Shown: piece after piece, positions 33,413 through 44,013 of the stretch
Layout: each line of letters opens with the position of its first letter
How positions within the stretch are numbered: position 1 is the stretch's first letter
Source of the DNA: Monilinia fructicola
Taxonomy: Eukaryota; Ascomycota; Leotiomycetes; Helotiales; Sclerotiniaceae
Reading direction: 5' to 3'
Length of the DNA stretch: 64,000 bases
NCBI GenBank assembly: GCA_008692225.1
Contig: VICG01000008.1
Span: 1,251,001 to 1,315,000 of the forward strand
Made by a program: the position numbers and the translations under genes
Notes under the pieces: model-generated
The model's input: the letters and a program-made list of their open reading frames with translations, nothing else
What the model was told of the DNA's origin: nothing
The model's database searches: none

Positions 33413-34975
33413 CACGGCCATCCATCTCTATCGTTTGCTGGATGGGGGGGGGAGAGGGAAAGGGAGAGGGAGGGGAGGGGAAATGGGAGAGGAAATGGGT
33501 TATGAGAGGTTAGTGGGTAGGTAGGTTAGTATTTGTATTATATGGTATATATTATGTTTGAATTTATATATGTAGATATGTATATATAGATATGTATATA
33601 GATAGATATGTATAGATATGTATAGATATGTATAGATATGTATAGATATGTATATATAAATATATATAATATTATTTTAATTATATTTAATTATATTATT
33701 TTATTAGGCTAGGTTACCTAGGTTAGGTTAGGTTAGATTGATTCAAGTCAATGACGGCACTTAATTTAGATTTCTGCTTGCTTTTCTTGCTTCGCTGGAT
33801 GATGGGGTTGGAGGCGTAGAGAGGAAGACAGGGAGAGGGTAGGTTATAAGGATAAGAGTATGTATGAGCCTTTGGGAGCATATACGCGAATAATGCATTT
33901 TCACGGCGAGATCTACAGATCCATCACACACACACATATCACAAGCAAGGAAACAAACAAACAAACAAACAAACGCGAAAAAATCTAGAAACGCATACAT
34001 ACCATAAAACAAACCATCTATTATCCATCTCTCCGACGCCCTCGGACTTGAGTCGGGCGGTTGATTTCACGTATGCGTGTGGAGGAGGGTTGATGTGGTG
34101 GTATCTTCGCTTGCGGGGGTTTGAGTTTGGGATGGGATGGGATGGGATGTGTGGGTGGATGTGGGTGTGGGTGTGGTGGATGGGTTGATAGAATCGGAGG
34201 GGAAAGGAGATGAGATGTGTGGATGGTAGAGGTGAGGTGATATAATATGATATAATAAATATAATACAATACAATACAATACAATACAATGAATGCAATG
34301 TAAGGTAATGTAATTAATACACTAGTATCACGAATGACTCTCCAACCCACAGCTCGACGAATGACAGGGCCAAAGTCAGATTTAAGCTTTCTCTACGATC
34401 GACGGGTCCCGCACCGGAAGACTTCTTAGCTCGTTACCCGGGGCGCTTTGGGGCTCGGCAGCGAGCTAGTGGGGGGCGTGACGGTGGGTGGTGTGGTCGT
34501 CGGAAGATGACATCGTGCGTGTGTATGTGTGTGTATAATTTGGCAACGCGCCAAGAGGAGAGATGCGTCAAGATGTGATGGGAAGGACTCTGCGGGGGGA
34601 TTTCGAGGGCGTGGTGGATGTTTGTTTGTTTGTTTGTTTGGTGGCTAGAGGGTTGATGGTGCAGAGGAGTTGAAGGCTTTGAATGTATCTCAATGCGATG
34701 GGACGAAAGAGATCGTTTTACTAGACGAGACTAGATCTCTTTGGTTCCCTGGTAGCTCGCCGGATAGATGGATGACTAGACTTCAGCTTCTCTGCTTTAG
34801 ACCACCGAATGCCCAATCGTCAAGTCATAAATCAGTAGATTATGAACACGTGTGAAATCCTCCTCAATACCCCCCATCAAAAGAAATGATTGGACATACT
34901 ATCAAATGGCATGACCAACATTGACTGGATTACGCCCGTCAATCCAGGCTAGTAGTTTTTTTCAGTACTGATATA

Positions 34976-35051
34976 CCCAGACCTCTCTCTCTCTCATCCA
35001 TCCTCTTTTCCTCTTGCAACCATCAATCTCAACCGTGGGAAAATCAGCAAG
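34976..35051 (+). promoter_or_regulatory. Pyrimidine-rich core promoter/leader of the small secreted protein gene
   Basis: CCAGACCTCTCTCTCTCTCA followed by TCCTCTTTTCCTCTTGCAAC and a CAATCTCAACC stretch directly precedes the ATG at 35052. Such CT-rich tracts followed by CA-rich starts are typical of highly expressed filamentous-fungal genes. Placement of the transcript start is inference. Confidence 0.45.
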
Positions 35052-35760
35052 ATGCGTTTCGTTCAAACCATGATCGTTGCTCTTTCGAGCTTGGCTCTGA
35101 TCCAGGCAGCTCCTATCGTAAGCTATCCTTTCTCTCTCCTCTCTCTCCTCAACGTTCTCGACGGTTAGATGTCAGTCTCACGATGCGACTGGGGTGTTTC
35201 GTTGAAGAAAAATCCACTCAATTCCATACACCTAGCAAGCTCTCCGCTAACAAATCCCAGGAAGCTGCCGCCCTTCACGTAAGTTACACCGACGCCTATT
35301 CCCTCCCCATCAGCTCCCCACATCCCCGAACATTGGGGGGCAACACCGCATCACCGCATCGCCATCGAATGCCCCACCATCCGCACACTCACGGGCACAC
35401 CCACTAACACAAGCTCCAGCCCCACTGCGAATACTGCAGCGATAAGCCATACACCCAAGAAGAAGCCGACGCGAGATTCGTACGTGACACTCCCCCCTCA
35501 CCCCCTCCACGGACGAACCGCGACACACAACGCGGCGCCGCCTTCCCCCGGCTCGCGGACTGACAAGCCACCAGGCCGATCGCTTCAATGCCAAGAACTA
35601 CAAGCGTGGCGAGGGCTCTTCCGAGGGCGGCAAGAGCCCCCTCGCGCAATTTGGCAGGGCGGGAGAGACTCCCATTACGCGATTCGGAGGGTCGCGTGAC
35701 CATGATGGGTTTGGGAGACCTAGCGCGGGATCCGCTCTCTACATGGAGTATCGTGGATAG
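35052..35760 (+). CDS. Small secreted protein, four exons with a micro-exon
   Basis: Reconstructed by eye because no exon is long enough to stand out. Exons 35052-35117, 35261-35278, 35420-35479 and 35575-35760; introns of 143, 141 and 95 nt, all GT-AG (GTAAGC, GTAAGT, GTACGT donors) and all phase 0. The product is 109 residues. Exon 1 is an entire signal peptide, MRFVQTMIVALSSLALIQAA, cleaved after IQAA. Exon 2 is an 18-nt micro-exon (EAAALH). Exon 3 adds PHCEYCSDKPYTQEEADARF with a CxxC pair, and exon 4 a Gly/Arg/Phe-rich tail with FGR, RFGG and FGR repeats, ending LYMEYRG. An alternative acceptor at 35412-35413 would add two residues. A KR pair (NYKRGE) may be a Kex2 site. It could be an effector, peptide precursor or wall protein; no family is recognised. 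The all-phase-0 chain and signal peptide argue that it is real. Confidence 0.68.
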
Positions 35761-36586
35761 AGACATGCTTGAGGCGATTCAGAAGACGGTCGGAGCAGAG
35801 GAGCATGAGGAGGAGGAGAAGGGAAAGGCGGTGTTGGTGTGAGATTGTGATTGCGGGGAATTTCGATGTGGATATAATAACGGATATACATACTTAATTT
35901 CAAAGTCCACTAGAAAGCAAAGAATCTGAGTTCATATTGATCCATTTGTGCAGTTCCAGTCCGTGACGGATGATGGGATGGTGGATGGTGGATAGTGAAT
36001 GGGGAGATGAGCAGATACGAGTATAGCGCCCATGGTGCTTGGAATCTCAAGATATCTGCTTGGCGCTGTCTCGTACTTCTATCTTGATAGCGTTGTGCCA
36101 AACTGTGGGCTATGCACCTATGTATGTATCCAATGTAGATGAGACACATGGTGACTCACCCATCTTCTACCTCTGAACCATGTTCTGTTCACTTTTCAAG
36201 CAATTGAAGATGGCAAGTCGAGGATAGAAGCTTTAAATTTAGTCTGCGGCAGTCCAGCTGCTCCTGTATGCGCCCATAAGAAAATCGGTTAATATACCTT
36301 TTGCGCAAGACGTTTCTATATCCGAACATAGAAGCCGACGAGCTTATCTCCGACCATCCTATGCAACTAAGAATCACAGCGCCAATCTTCACCTCAAACG
36401 TAAGAAAAGATCAAATAAGGAAGACTATCCCCGAACCCTTGCAAATAGTAAATGTCCCCACCACAAACATAGAATCATCTTCAACTTCGCAAAACCACTG
36501 CGAAACACTGGTGTCTAGAAAGATTTGTCATCTCCCAGACCCTAACCGCCCAACGACCAAGCGAACCCACGAACTGATGGTCAATC
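35761..36586. other. Intergenic region between convergent genes
   Basis: Convergent 3' flanks of the secreted-protein gene and the CCCH gene. A GGATGG/GTGGAT run lies at about 35965-36000. The plus-strand frame 36301-36618 overlaps the CCCH gene end and has no domain. Confidence 0.5.
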
Positions 36587-38128
36587 TTAAGACCTATCAA
36601 CATTATGCATTTCTTTAGGAAAACAACAGCCTTTTCCGATCCTTGCACACGTCTTTTCTGGACACTGGTGTCCCAGCAAGCATTTTTCATCTTTACACTT
36701 GAGCTTCAACGGACACGGTTTGTAGCGCGATATCAATCGTCGAGCTTCAATTCCTTTCTCGTCAAGTCTGGCACCATGTAGGTAGTTGCAGCCTGTGTAG
36801 TTGCATTCTCCCAGGATATGAAACGGGTTGCAGTGTTTTGTGCTTCTCATTACGATAACAAGTGCGGTCGGTGGGTTGATGAGAGCATCGAGACGCTGTC
36901 CTTTGCTGTTTCGAAGTATTGGGTACTTCTTCCGTGCTGGGGGAGGTGCTGAGGGGTCACTGGCCTCATCTGTGTTGACCACATCTGAAGCAACGGGGCT
37001 CACAATCTTTGCAGCAGGGCTGTTTTTGTTTGGGATTGAGATAGGCGGGGGTGTCCTCGAGAGTGACACTCGCCGGGTGGATAACTTTGTACTTCTGAAG
37101 ACACCCGGGAGACGCGCAACCAGAAACTTGTCTTTAAGTAGGGCTAATTCTTTAGCAAATGGAGGTCCTTCAAGTAGAACGATTCGATTGCTCTTCGGAT
37201 CATCTCCTGCATAAGGTTGGAGAAGTCGTGCATAGCCATTGTCGGCTGACCCGCCGAATATGATTGCCCGGCACTGAACATCGGACATATCGTGGTTAAA
37301 ACATGCTAAAACATGTGTTAGGAGGTACGTGATTCAAGGAAGCTGTGTGTGCCATGCGTGTAAATTTACCTTTGAGCTTCGCATCCGCACACTCCTTCCC
37401 ATCGCCAGCATCCACGAAATCACACATAGGATATCCCATATTAAAGCCCCGGACAAACATATGAAGATCATCTGCACTATTCAAGATCTTATTGCAACAG
37501 TATACGGATGCCAAGCCCTTCGTATTTGCAAATATCCTGACGCGGATTGCAATCTGGCTTGGTAACTCAAGCTCCTTTGAAACATACTCGCACACCTTGG
37601 CCTTCAACCAATGGACGGCCTCTATGCCTCCTTGCTGAGCGGACTTGACAAAATCATCGCAAAACTTGGGGTATGTATTGATGAGTAAGATTCTTCACTA
37701 TTGAATAATGTGATGGCCCGAAAATCATGAAGTCATACATACCGTCATGCAATCACCGTCAATCAAAACCGACACAAAATTATTGGAGTCCTTCACACGC
37801 ACTTCATTAACGTGTCCCATACAATGCGACGGATAAATCATACAATCCTCTCATCGAGTTTCCGCAGCTCAAGCTGAACACCAGCGAGCTTCGACTGGTA
37901 CAATTTCGCAGTATCTTGTTCACGCTCAAGATGTAACTTTGTCTCTGTAAGACCACATTCCAACTCATTGATGCGAATAAACAATCTCTACCAATGGAAT
38001 TCTCGATGAGTTATGTGCGGGGTAGAGAACAGAACGAATAAATGACTAACCTCAATGAGCTGGTCCTTTCCATCCTCAACCTCCTTCAATTTGTAGAACT
38101 GCTCTTGAAAGACTTCAAGAGAACCCAT
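36587..38128 (-). CDS. Coiled coil - NYN/PIN-like - tandem CCCH zinc-finger protein
   Basis: Five exons on the minus strand: 38051-38128, 37844-37987, 37743-37790, 37370-37664 and 36587-37305; introns of 63, 53, 78 and 64 nt. All junctions keep frame, giving 427 residues. Residues 1-74 form a coiled coil (VFQEQFYKLKEVEDGKDQLI, QLELRKLDERI). Residues ~75-265 look like an NYN/PIN-type nuclease fold: VSVLIDGD, DFVDAGDGKECADAKLK, then IIFGGSADNGYARLL, matching the spaced acidic motifs of NYN domains. Two CCCH fingers follow, Cx8Cx4Cx3H at ~347-365 and Cx5Cx4Cx3H at ~386-401, with a further Cys/His cluster at the end. Related fungal proteins are annotated only as CCCH proteins. The architecture recalls Regnase (ZC3H12), suggesting an RNA-binding role; nuclease activity is inference. 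Start ATG 38128 is the first in the exon. Confidence 0.85.
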
Positions 38129-39145
38129 GATGAACTTTAATAACTCCGGACATTATCACGACCACTTCCACATGATCATGAATTTTCATTTCTACAAGTA
38201 ATCACAATGACACCCGACAAGAAAAGAGTGATACTTAAGATCGAAGACAGAGGCGCAGCCCAGCCAACGTATCGTTCCATGTCATGTGAGGGATATGCAC
38301 TGCTACCTGGAAGTTGGGTTGGAGTCGGATCGTCGCAGGTCCTGAAGCGCAAGCTTCCCTAGAAAGCCCTGCACGCAACCTTGCTTCACACCAACTCACA
38401 TATTCAATACAGACCTCCCCCCCCAATAGAATACTTCTTCGTGTGATTGCATCTCGGAATGCTAAATTGTAGCCAATGGGGAACTCTTGACTTTCTGCAA
38501 TTCAGATCCGATTGGGTGCTTACTATTTAAATTTGAGCCTGTTTGTTTCAACAACGTCAAGATTGAACGATCAGCCGCTCATGTTTTCCTCTTGTACTGT
38601 ATTACTGTGCCTTGCTCAAAGCATGTACAACTCTCAACGCTACATTCAAAGGCTCTTATTTAAAAAAAAAACATTCCACCTTGTTAGATCCTCTCTCAAA
38701 AATGACAAGAAGATCAGAAGCCAAATATATGAGTGCGATTTATAGAGGGCCTCAACTCCCAACGCAAAGATGGGTCTCTATCAAATATTGAGGGCAGACA
38801 AACGGACTATCATGACCATGCCAATATGTGTGTGAGGTTCGAGTCGAGTACTTCTGTTGTATCATCCATCCTCTGTGCCAGCCTTGAGGTCAGCTACAAC
38901 TCAACAAATAAACGTGATCAAAAAACGAAAAACACATAGAGAAGAGACAGAGCCCATCCACATCCCTCGGCTATTCCTAGTGTCTCCATCTCGGCATCTC
39001 CACCACTCACCATCCATCATTTATCATACTATCCACACAGCAAGTGGGGATATTGCCACTCCACCTTCGCCCACCACAAGATCAAGAGCTCACGACCAAA
39101 AAAGAGTTATATGTATCACAGTCATCAAAAATTCAAAAAGTTGAG
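38129..39145. other. Intergenic region
   Basis: Contains the CCCH-gene promoter (minus strand) and the 3' flank of tRNA-Tyr. Short plus-strand frames (38512-38745, 38857-39144) show no domain, and the minus frame 38235-38426 is unsupported. Nothing else was recognised. Confidence 0.5.
39127..39139 (-). terminator. Pol III terminator of tRNA-Tyr
   Basis: Reading the minus strand past the tRNA 3' end gives TTTTTGAATTTTT within 20 nt, two T5 runs suitable for RNA polymerase III termination. Confidence 0.8.
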
Positions 39146-39232
39146 TCTCTCAGGCGCGAGTCGAACGCGCGACATCCAGATTACAATGAACAATTACAGT
39201 CTGACGTCATAAACCAACTAGACGACCGAGAG
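39146..39232 (-). tRNA. tRNA-Tyr(GTA) with a 12-nt intron
   Basis: All parts of the cloverleaf are present on the minus strand. Acceptor CTCTCGG pairs with CTGAGAG; the D stem is GTC/GAC; the anticodon stem TCAGA pairs with TCTGG; the loop carries CT-GTA-A; a 12-nt intron (39182-39193) follows position 37; the T arm is GCGCG-TTCGACT-CGCGC. The discriminator is A. The anticodon GTA is at 39195-39197. The CTCTCGG start and the intron position match fungal tRNA-Tyr. The TTCGACTC T-loop contains the B box. The intron must be spliced by the tRNA endonuclease. Confidence 0.96.
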
Positions 39233-39890
39233 TTGATTCGAGTGAACTCGAACTGGTCTTGCTACCATTAAGGCAACTGGTTGACAAACATCTGTCTAAT
39301 CTAATATATATACCATGGTATCAGAGGATGATGATCGGTCAGCTTGGCATCGGAGGTGGAGTAGAAGTTAAGCCGATATGTGGGCCTTTGTCAGGTGCTT
39401 GTGACTGTGTGTTCTTTTATTGTAAAATACTGTAAGTCTTTGATGAAACAATTGGAGCACCACTCGAGTAGGTATGTAATATAGAAGGAAGGCAATTGAA
39501 CATGCACAATACAGAGCTCTGTAACCAAGATAAACTATTTTGGACTCATTTCATTAAGTTTTGATAAAGCTAGTCCATGATATAAGTTCAGGGGATGAGT
39601 TCGTTGAGGATAAGAGATGTGAGCGCGAAATTCAAATTGTTTAGTTAATTGAATAAATATGTTCAAGTCACAAGTGTGCAACTCAACTTGAGTGCGGTCT
39701 CAATGATATGTATATCAGATTTGTATATCTGAAGGGGGCTTTTGCATTCGGAGACGGATAAGGACAGCCAAGAGACTTGAAGTTTTTCTTTGCTACCTGA
39801 TACTGCTTTGTTGTAGCTAACAATGTGGCCTAATGGCCTTCCTTCTGTAACATTATTGTTTCATCGTACTCGAGTAATGAGTTCACAATG
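39233..39890. other. Intergenic region
   Basis: Between tRNA-Tyr and the second 2EXR gene, both minus strand. AT-rich, no ORF or repeat of note. It supplies the 3' flank of the 2EXR gene. Confidence 0.5.
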
Positions 39891-40742
39891 TCAATCATGG
39901 GTGGCCATGAATCTCTTAACAAAATCATGTCCATAAACTCTCTCCAAGTAGGAGCTACGTGAATCCACATTTCGCACCTTTACCGGTTCTCCAATTGTTG
40001 AACAAAATTTTATTTTTGGAACCCTCCATTCGTGTAAAAGCTGTCCTTCCTGACCTTTCGCGCTTTGTGATATCTCTTGGCGCGCAGACTTTCCATTTTC
40101 AACCAAAGCGGCCAATTTCATACCAACTTTTAAGTGTCTCTGTTCTGTGACCATGATGAATTCTTCTAAGCCGTTAAACATGCAAATGACAGACCGTTCA
40201 ACAGTTTCGGTTCGATCTTGGCCAGTCTTCACTTCTTCCAAAATCACAAACAGAAGCTCTGGTCGTATGAATTCTGAACCGAGAGGTACAGCTACCCTTC
40301 GCACTAGCCATTTGTCTTGCTCGAAATCTTGGAACAGACGTTGCACAAATGAGAGATATGGTACTCTTTCGTTCGTATACCAAGCTACGTTGAAATAAAT
40401 TGTATCGGCCTCGAAATTAACCATGAGACGGTTCGCAGTGTTTGGAGCACAATTATCGGAATCGGGGATAAGATTGAGGCTCACGTCTGAGCTAAGTGCG
40501 GTATAGAATGGGAGTAACTCTTCTCGAGCCTCATGATTAATCGATAGTGGGACAATAGGCGATGTTGTTTGTACATGATATTTGGTGGTAAGAGGATTCC
40601 AGGCTTCAGCGGTTGTGTTTGGTCTGACTTCGATGATTCGAGGGAATAGGCGGAGAATGCGATGCCAAACCTTACATCTTAATTCGATAGGTAGGTTAGG
40701 GAAGAAGTGGAAACTTTGTATTTCCCCGTTGGTTGCGTTCAT
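39891..40742 (-). CDS. 2EXR domain-containing protein (second copy in window)
   Basis: A 283-residue single-exon protein with ATG at 40742-40740. The 2EXR signature is clear: FHFFPNLPIELRCKVWHRIL followed by FPRIIEVRP; the second block is PIVPLSINHEAREELLPFYT and then the LMVNFEADTIYFNVAWY segment. The core is the same as in the 10777-11427 protein but the rest is strongly diverged, so this is an old family member and not a local duplicate. The C-terminus (SSYLERVYGHDFVKRFMA) is conserved-looking. No signal peptide or membrane segment. The function of 2EXR proteins is not known; a protein-interaction role like F-box proteins has been suggested by the LPxELR motif, which is inference. Confidence 0.86.
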   Translation of the reverse strand: MNATNGEIQSFHFFPNLPIELRCKVWHRILRLFPRIIEVRPNTTAEAWNPLTTKYHVQTTSPIVPLSINHEAREELLPFYTALSSDVSLNLIPDSDNCAPNTANRLMVNFEADTIYFNVAWYTNERVPYLSFVQRLFQDFEQDKWLVRRVAVPLGSEFIRPELLFVILEEVKTGQDRTETVERSVICMFNGLEEFIMVTEQRHLKVGMKLAALVENGKSARQEISQSAKGQEGQLLHEWRVPKIKFCSTIGEPVKVRNVDSRSSYLERVYGHDFVKRFMATHD

Positions 40743-42124
40743 TGCGATTGAATAACCAGTTCAATAGAATTGATACTTCAAAACGGTGGCTGTTAGAGGT
40801 GGAGGTTTGAAGAAAGTCTGTCTTGCAAATTTCTTCAAATTTCAATTGTGCATTGTCTTGTTAATGACAAATATGCTGCCACAATTGCAAAAGCTTCTCT
40901 TTAAGATTAGCAATTTATTGTTGGCTGTCAATCAAAATTGAATGATGTAATCTCAAGAAAACAATATGGGATGATTCTTATGAGTTGGAGAATTATATAT
41001 CACCATGTTCCACTTATTAGGAAGTAAAGAGGTGCGCAATGAAAGGAAATGCGATCGACCTTTGGTAAATCGCAACCAGGCTCAAGGTTCAATGATGCAC
41101 AATATGGAAAGTACAAGATGATACTCTCGTCCCTCTTGTAATTTCCGAGCTGTTAAATTCCTACTATCTTGTTTGTTCTTTCCGCTTCCCCGAGTCTGCG
41201 TCAAGAATGGCTTTGAATTCTATACCTCCAATCCAATCCAATCCAAGTTTGATTTATTATTATTTTCTTTGTTTGATTCTTTCATATTCATACTCTCACC
41301 TTTTTATAGGTGAAAGAATGGACTGAGAATATCTGATATCAGAATTCTCTCATTATAGCCTGAATATGAACCATATATCTCGTTATACAAATGGCGCGTA
41401 AATTTACCTACGAAGCAAGCGAGGTGTGCTCAGTATTCCATTGCAGCAAGTGAAATGAATGCAAGCATGGCACTATCTAGTCACACCGCAGCAGGTATTT
41501 TCTTATATAGAAATTCAATTAAGGGACAGAATCATACCAGAATCTCTGAAGGCATAGATTTCCGATAAGAGAAATTCTGTGTAGTGTGCGGACAAAACCA
41601 ACTGCACTATACTTACTAGTCGTGAGAGTTCATCTGCTGATGTGTTAGAATTGACTAGAGAGTCCAGTACAAAGCACAAAACGCGAGTGAATTTGCCAAT
41701 CAATCTTCAATCCAAGATTCCCTCACTCAAACCTCGCTTCATCCCCATTCACCCTGCTCTCCCACCCACTCAAATTCTTCCTCCTTCAGAGTTTTGTTGC
41801 ACGTCTACAAATTATAGATCTCAAGATATCTTCTTCAAAAGGTATTCTACACCAAAATGAAAAGCTTCAATTTCATTTCTTGACTCTGCAGGTGGCTTCT
41901 ATTACTATTGAATGGGAAGAATAGAATCTGAAATGTCCTCCTTCCATCAAAATGGGATGTCACCGTTACCTTACCTCATTTTCCACTATTCACTCTACAG
42001 TCTTCACTTCAACAAACTTCATTCAATTAACTTCCCCCAATTACATACCCACCCAATCCCATTCCTTCGCAAAAGTTTTGTTGCATATCTGAAAGTGCTT
42101 GACCGCATGAGGGCCTACTTGATT

Positions 42125-42204
42125 GAGGACACTATCAAATGGGGACACTATCAAATGGGGACACTATCAAATGGGGACACTATCAAATGGGGACACTATC
42201 AAAT
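42125..42204. repeat. 16-bp tandem repeat GGGGACACTATCAAAT x 5
   Basis: Five copies, the first differing by one base (GAGGAC...), directly abutting each other with no spacers. The array is preceded by TTGAGGAC and followed by GTCCTCC, so its ends form a short inverted repeat. It sits inside a spurious ORF. Confidence 0.95.
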
Positions 42205-44013
42205 GTCCTCCAACACCAAGATGAGAATTTTCATGTTCTCATACGAATAACATCTTGACACTGAGCATCCTGTTCTCTCATCGAACGACTGATGAGTTCT
42301 AAATAAAACACGAATGAATTGTTCACTGCTATGAGCGATTGTAGCCCTGGAGATAGAAGCAAACGTTTTTACTGATCAAGAATAGAACAAGTGATGCAGA
42401 AACTGTAGATGGCATGACCACGCTATCCATCCTACACATGCAACCTGGAATCCCTAACAACCCCATAAACCTTCACAAGCCTTCCAATAAACATATGGAT
42501 CTCACCCCAATCCCCTTCAAATACCCAACAGCCCCTCAGCCCAAAAAAGAAGTGAATCCTAAAGTCACATGCCAAACCCCAAATCTCAATTGTTTTGTTG
42601 CATATCTGAAAATTGGATGCCATCCAGAACTTGTATGCTGCCCGCTAGCGCACTTTTAGAAAAAACACATTCGTCTGGGAATAAGAACCCATTTTATATT
42701 TATTCCCGGGAGACACATCGTGTTTCGGCAAGTCAGAATAACGCAGAATTGCTGGTAGAATTGGTGGTTCGGGCCGAGATTTTGGATAAACGGCCCGGCA
42801 GGGTCAAGGTCGGGATATTCACTTTGTGGATCTTGTATATTTTACTCACTGATTCATGGTACTTCGTTGCGAGTTGGGTCATATTTAGATCACGTCAATA
42901 ATCTGGATTCTGTTGATAGACAGGTGTGCATCAAAGGCGGGCGTTTTCATTCGCGAAAGCGATTTGTGGCGGAGGAAGAGATGGAAATCCAAGGTCGTCT
43001 CTCAAGGCGGCTTTTCCAACACAACTCACCTTGCGGATCTGGAGATGAAGACCAAGAAGTGGAAAATGAAGCTTCATGAAAGAAGTACGATGATATATGG
43101 GGAAAGCTATACTCTATATGTCTGTCACTGATACAATTATTGCTTTGTGACTGGTGGTGGCTCTACATAGGTTGGTTAAAAATTCGAGCATGCAAATTGA
43201 TGGCAGTATGGCCATAATCTTGGTTAAAACATCTCTGTGGAACAAAATCCTGATAGGAGCAGTAAGTGAGGATAGTAGTGCTCCTTCTACTATATACTTT
43301 TGTCAGAGATCTTAGGTCTATACCAGTACCTGAATCAACCTTAAGTTGCATTCAAAAATAGGCGATATGTTCCAAGTGAGAAAAGAGCCATAAACCCCTA
43401 GTAGTAGTAACAAACTCTTCTCAGATAAACTACAGATATTCACATCACAAAGTATTAATCCGTGCATCAAAACCGAATCACCAAATATCATTTATCTGAT
43501 AGCTCAAAACTTACATAACATCTACCTCGTTCGCATTATACAACCTAACAGAAGAATCTTCTATGTTTGCCGTACTTTAATTCTAACCGCACATGCGATC
43601 CATCTTTCAATATTTCATTCATTGGCGCTTCAAGCTTGCGGTTTGAATGACAATACTCTTTCGACAAGAGCTGTTTTTTTATTTTTTTTTATTTCATTTT
43701 TTCCCCTCTCTCGCTGGATTGCTAGTTTTAGTTTCTGTTGGTAATCTGGTGTATCTTCTGCGTTGAAATCTTTCAGATAGGGACCAAGAGGTGTGCCAAG
43801 CTATACGAAAGCAGAGACTGTTCACTCTAACACTAGTAACAGGAAGAGAATGCAAAAACGCCTCGGATTCTTTCTAAGGGTCCTGGCGATGAGGAGCAAG
43901 TATTCCAAGTCGGAAGTAGGTACCAGTGAAAGATTATTCTACCGAAGCGAAGAAACCTACGGTGCAAAATCTTGAGATGGTAAATCATATGAACCTACGT
44001 AAGCAGGCGAAAC

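Larger units (their letters stand above)
32235..35051. other. Repeat-rich intergenic region
   Basis: No gene seen over 2.8 kb. T-runs (32280-32305 and 32690-32720) probably lie in the cyclin 3' UTR or just beyond. The rest holds an undecamer array (33003-33115), GAGAC/GATGA pentamers (33160-33222), a nonamer array (33265-33412), GATATGTATA repeats (33570-33655), GGTTA runs (33704-33737), an AAAC run (33950-33975), a GGGAT/GTGGGT G-rich block (34130-34200) and ACAAT pentamers (34262-34292). ORFs here translate repeats. Confidence 0.6.

Noticed and set aside
33155..33524. ORFs with SYS-, ILI- and MSM-type repeats
   Set aside because: Direct products of the 9-bp TCATACTCA array, which keeps all frames open.
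33704..33737. Telomere-like GGTTA runs
   Set aside because: Only three to four imperfect GGTTA units, not the TTAGGG repeat of filamentous ascomycetes, and in the middle of the sequence.
37791..37843. Shorter 42-nt version of the second CCCH-gene intron (acceptor TTAATGAAG)
   Set aside because: It would shift the frame into a stop at once; the acceptor 11 nt further (GTGTGAAG) keeps the frame into the conserved VSVLIDGD motif.
42125..42204. CRISPR-like array
   Set aside because: The 16-bp units abut directly with no spacers, and the genome is eukaryotic.
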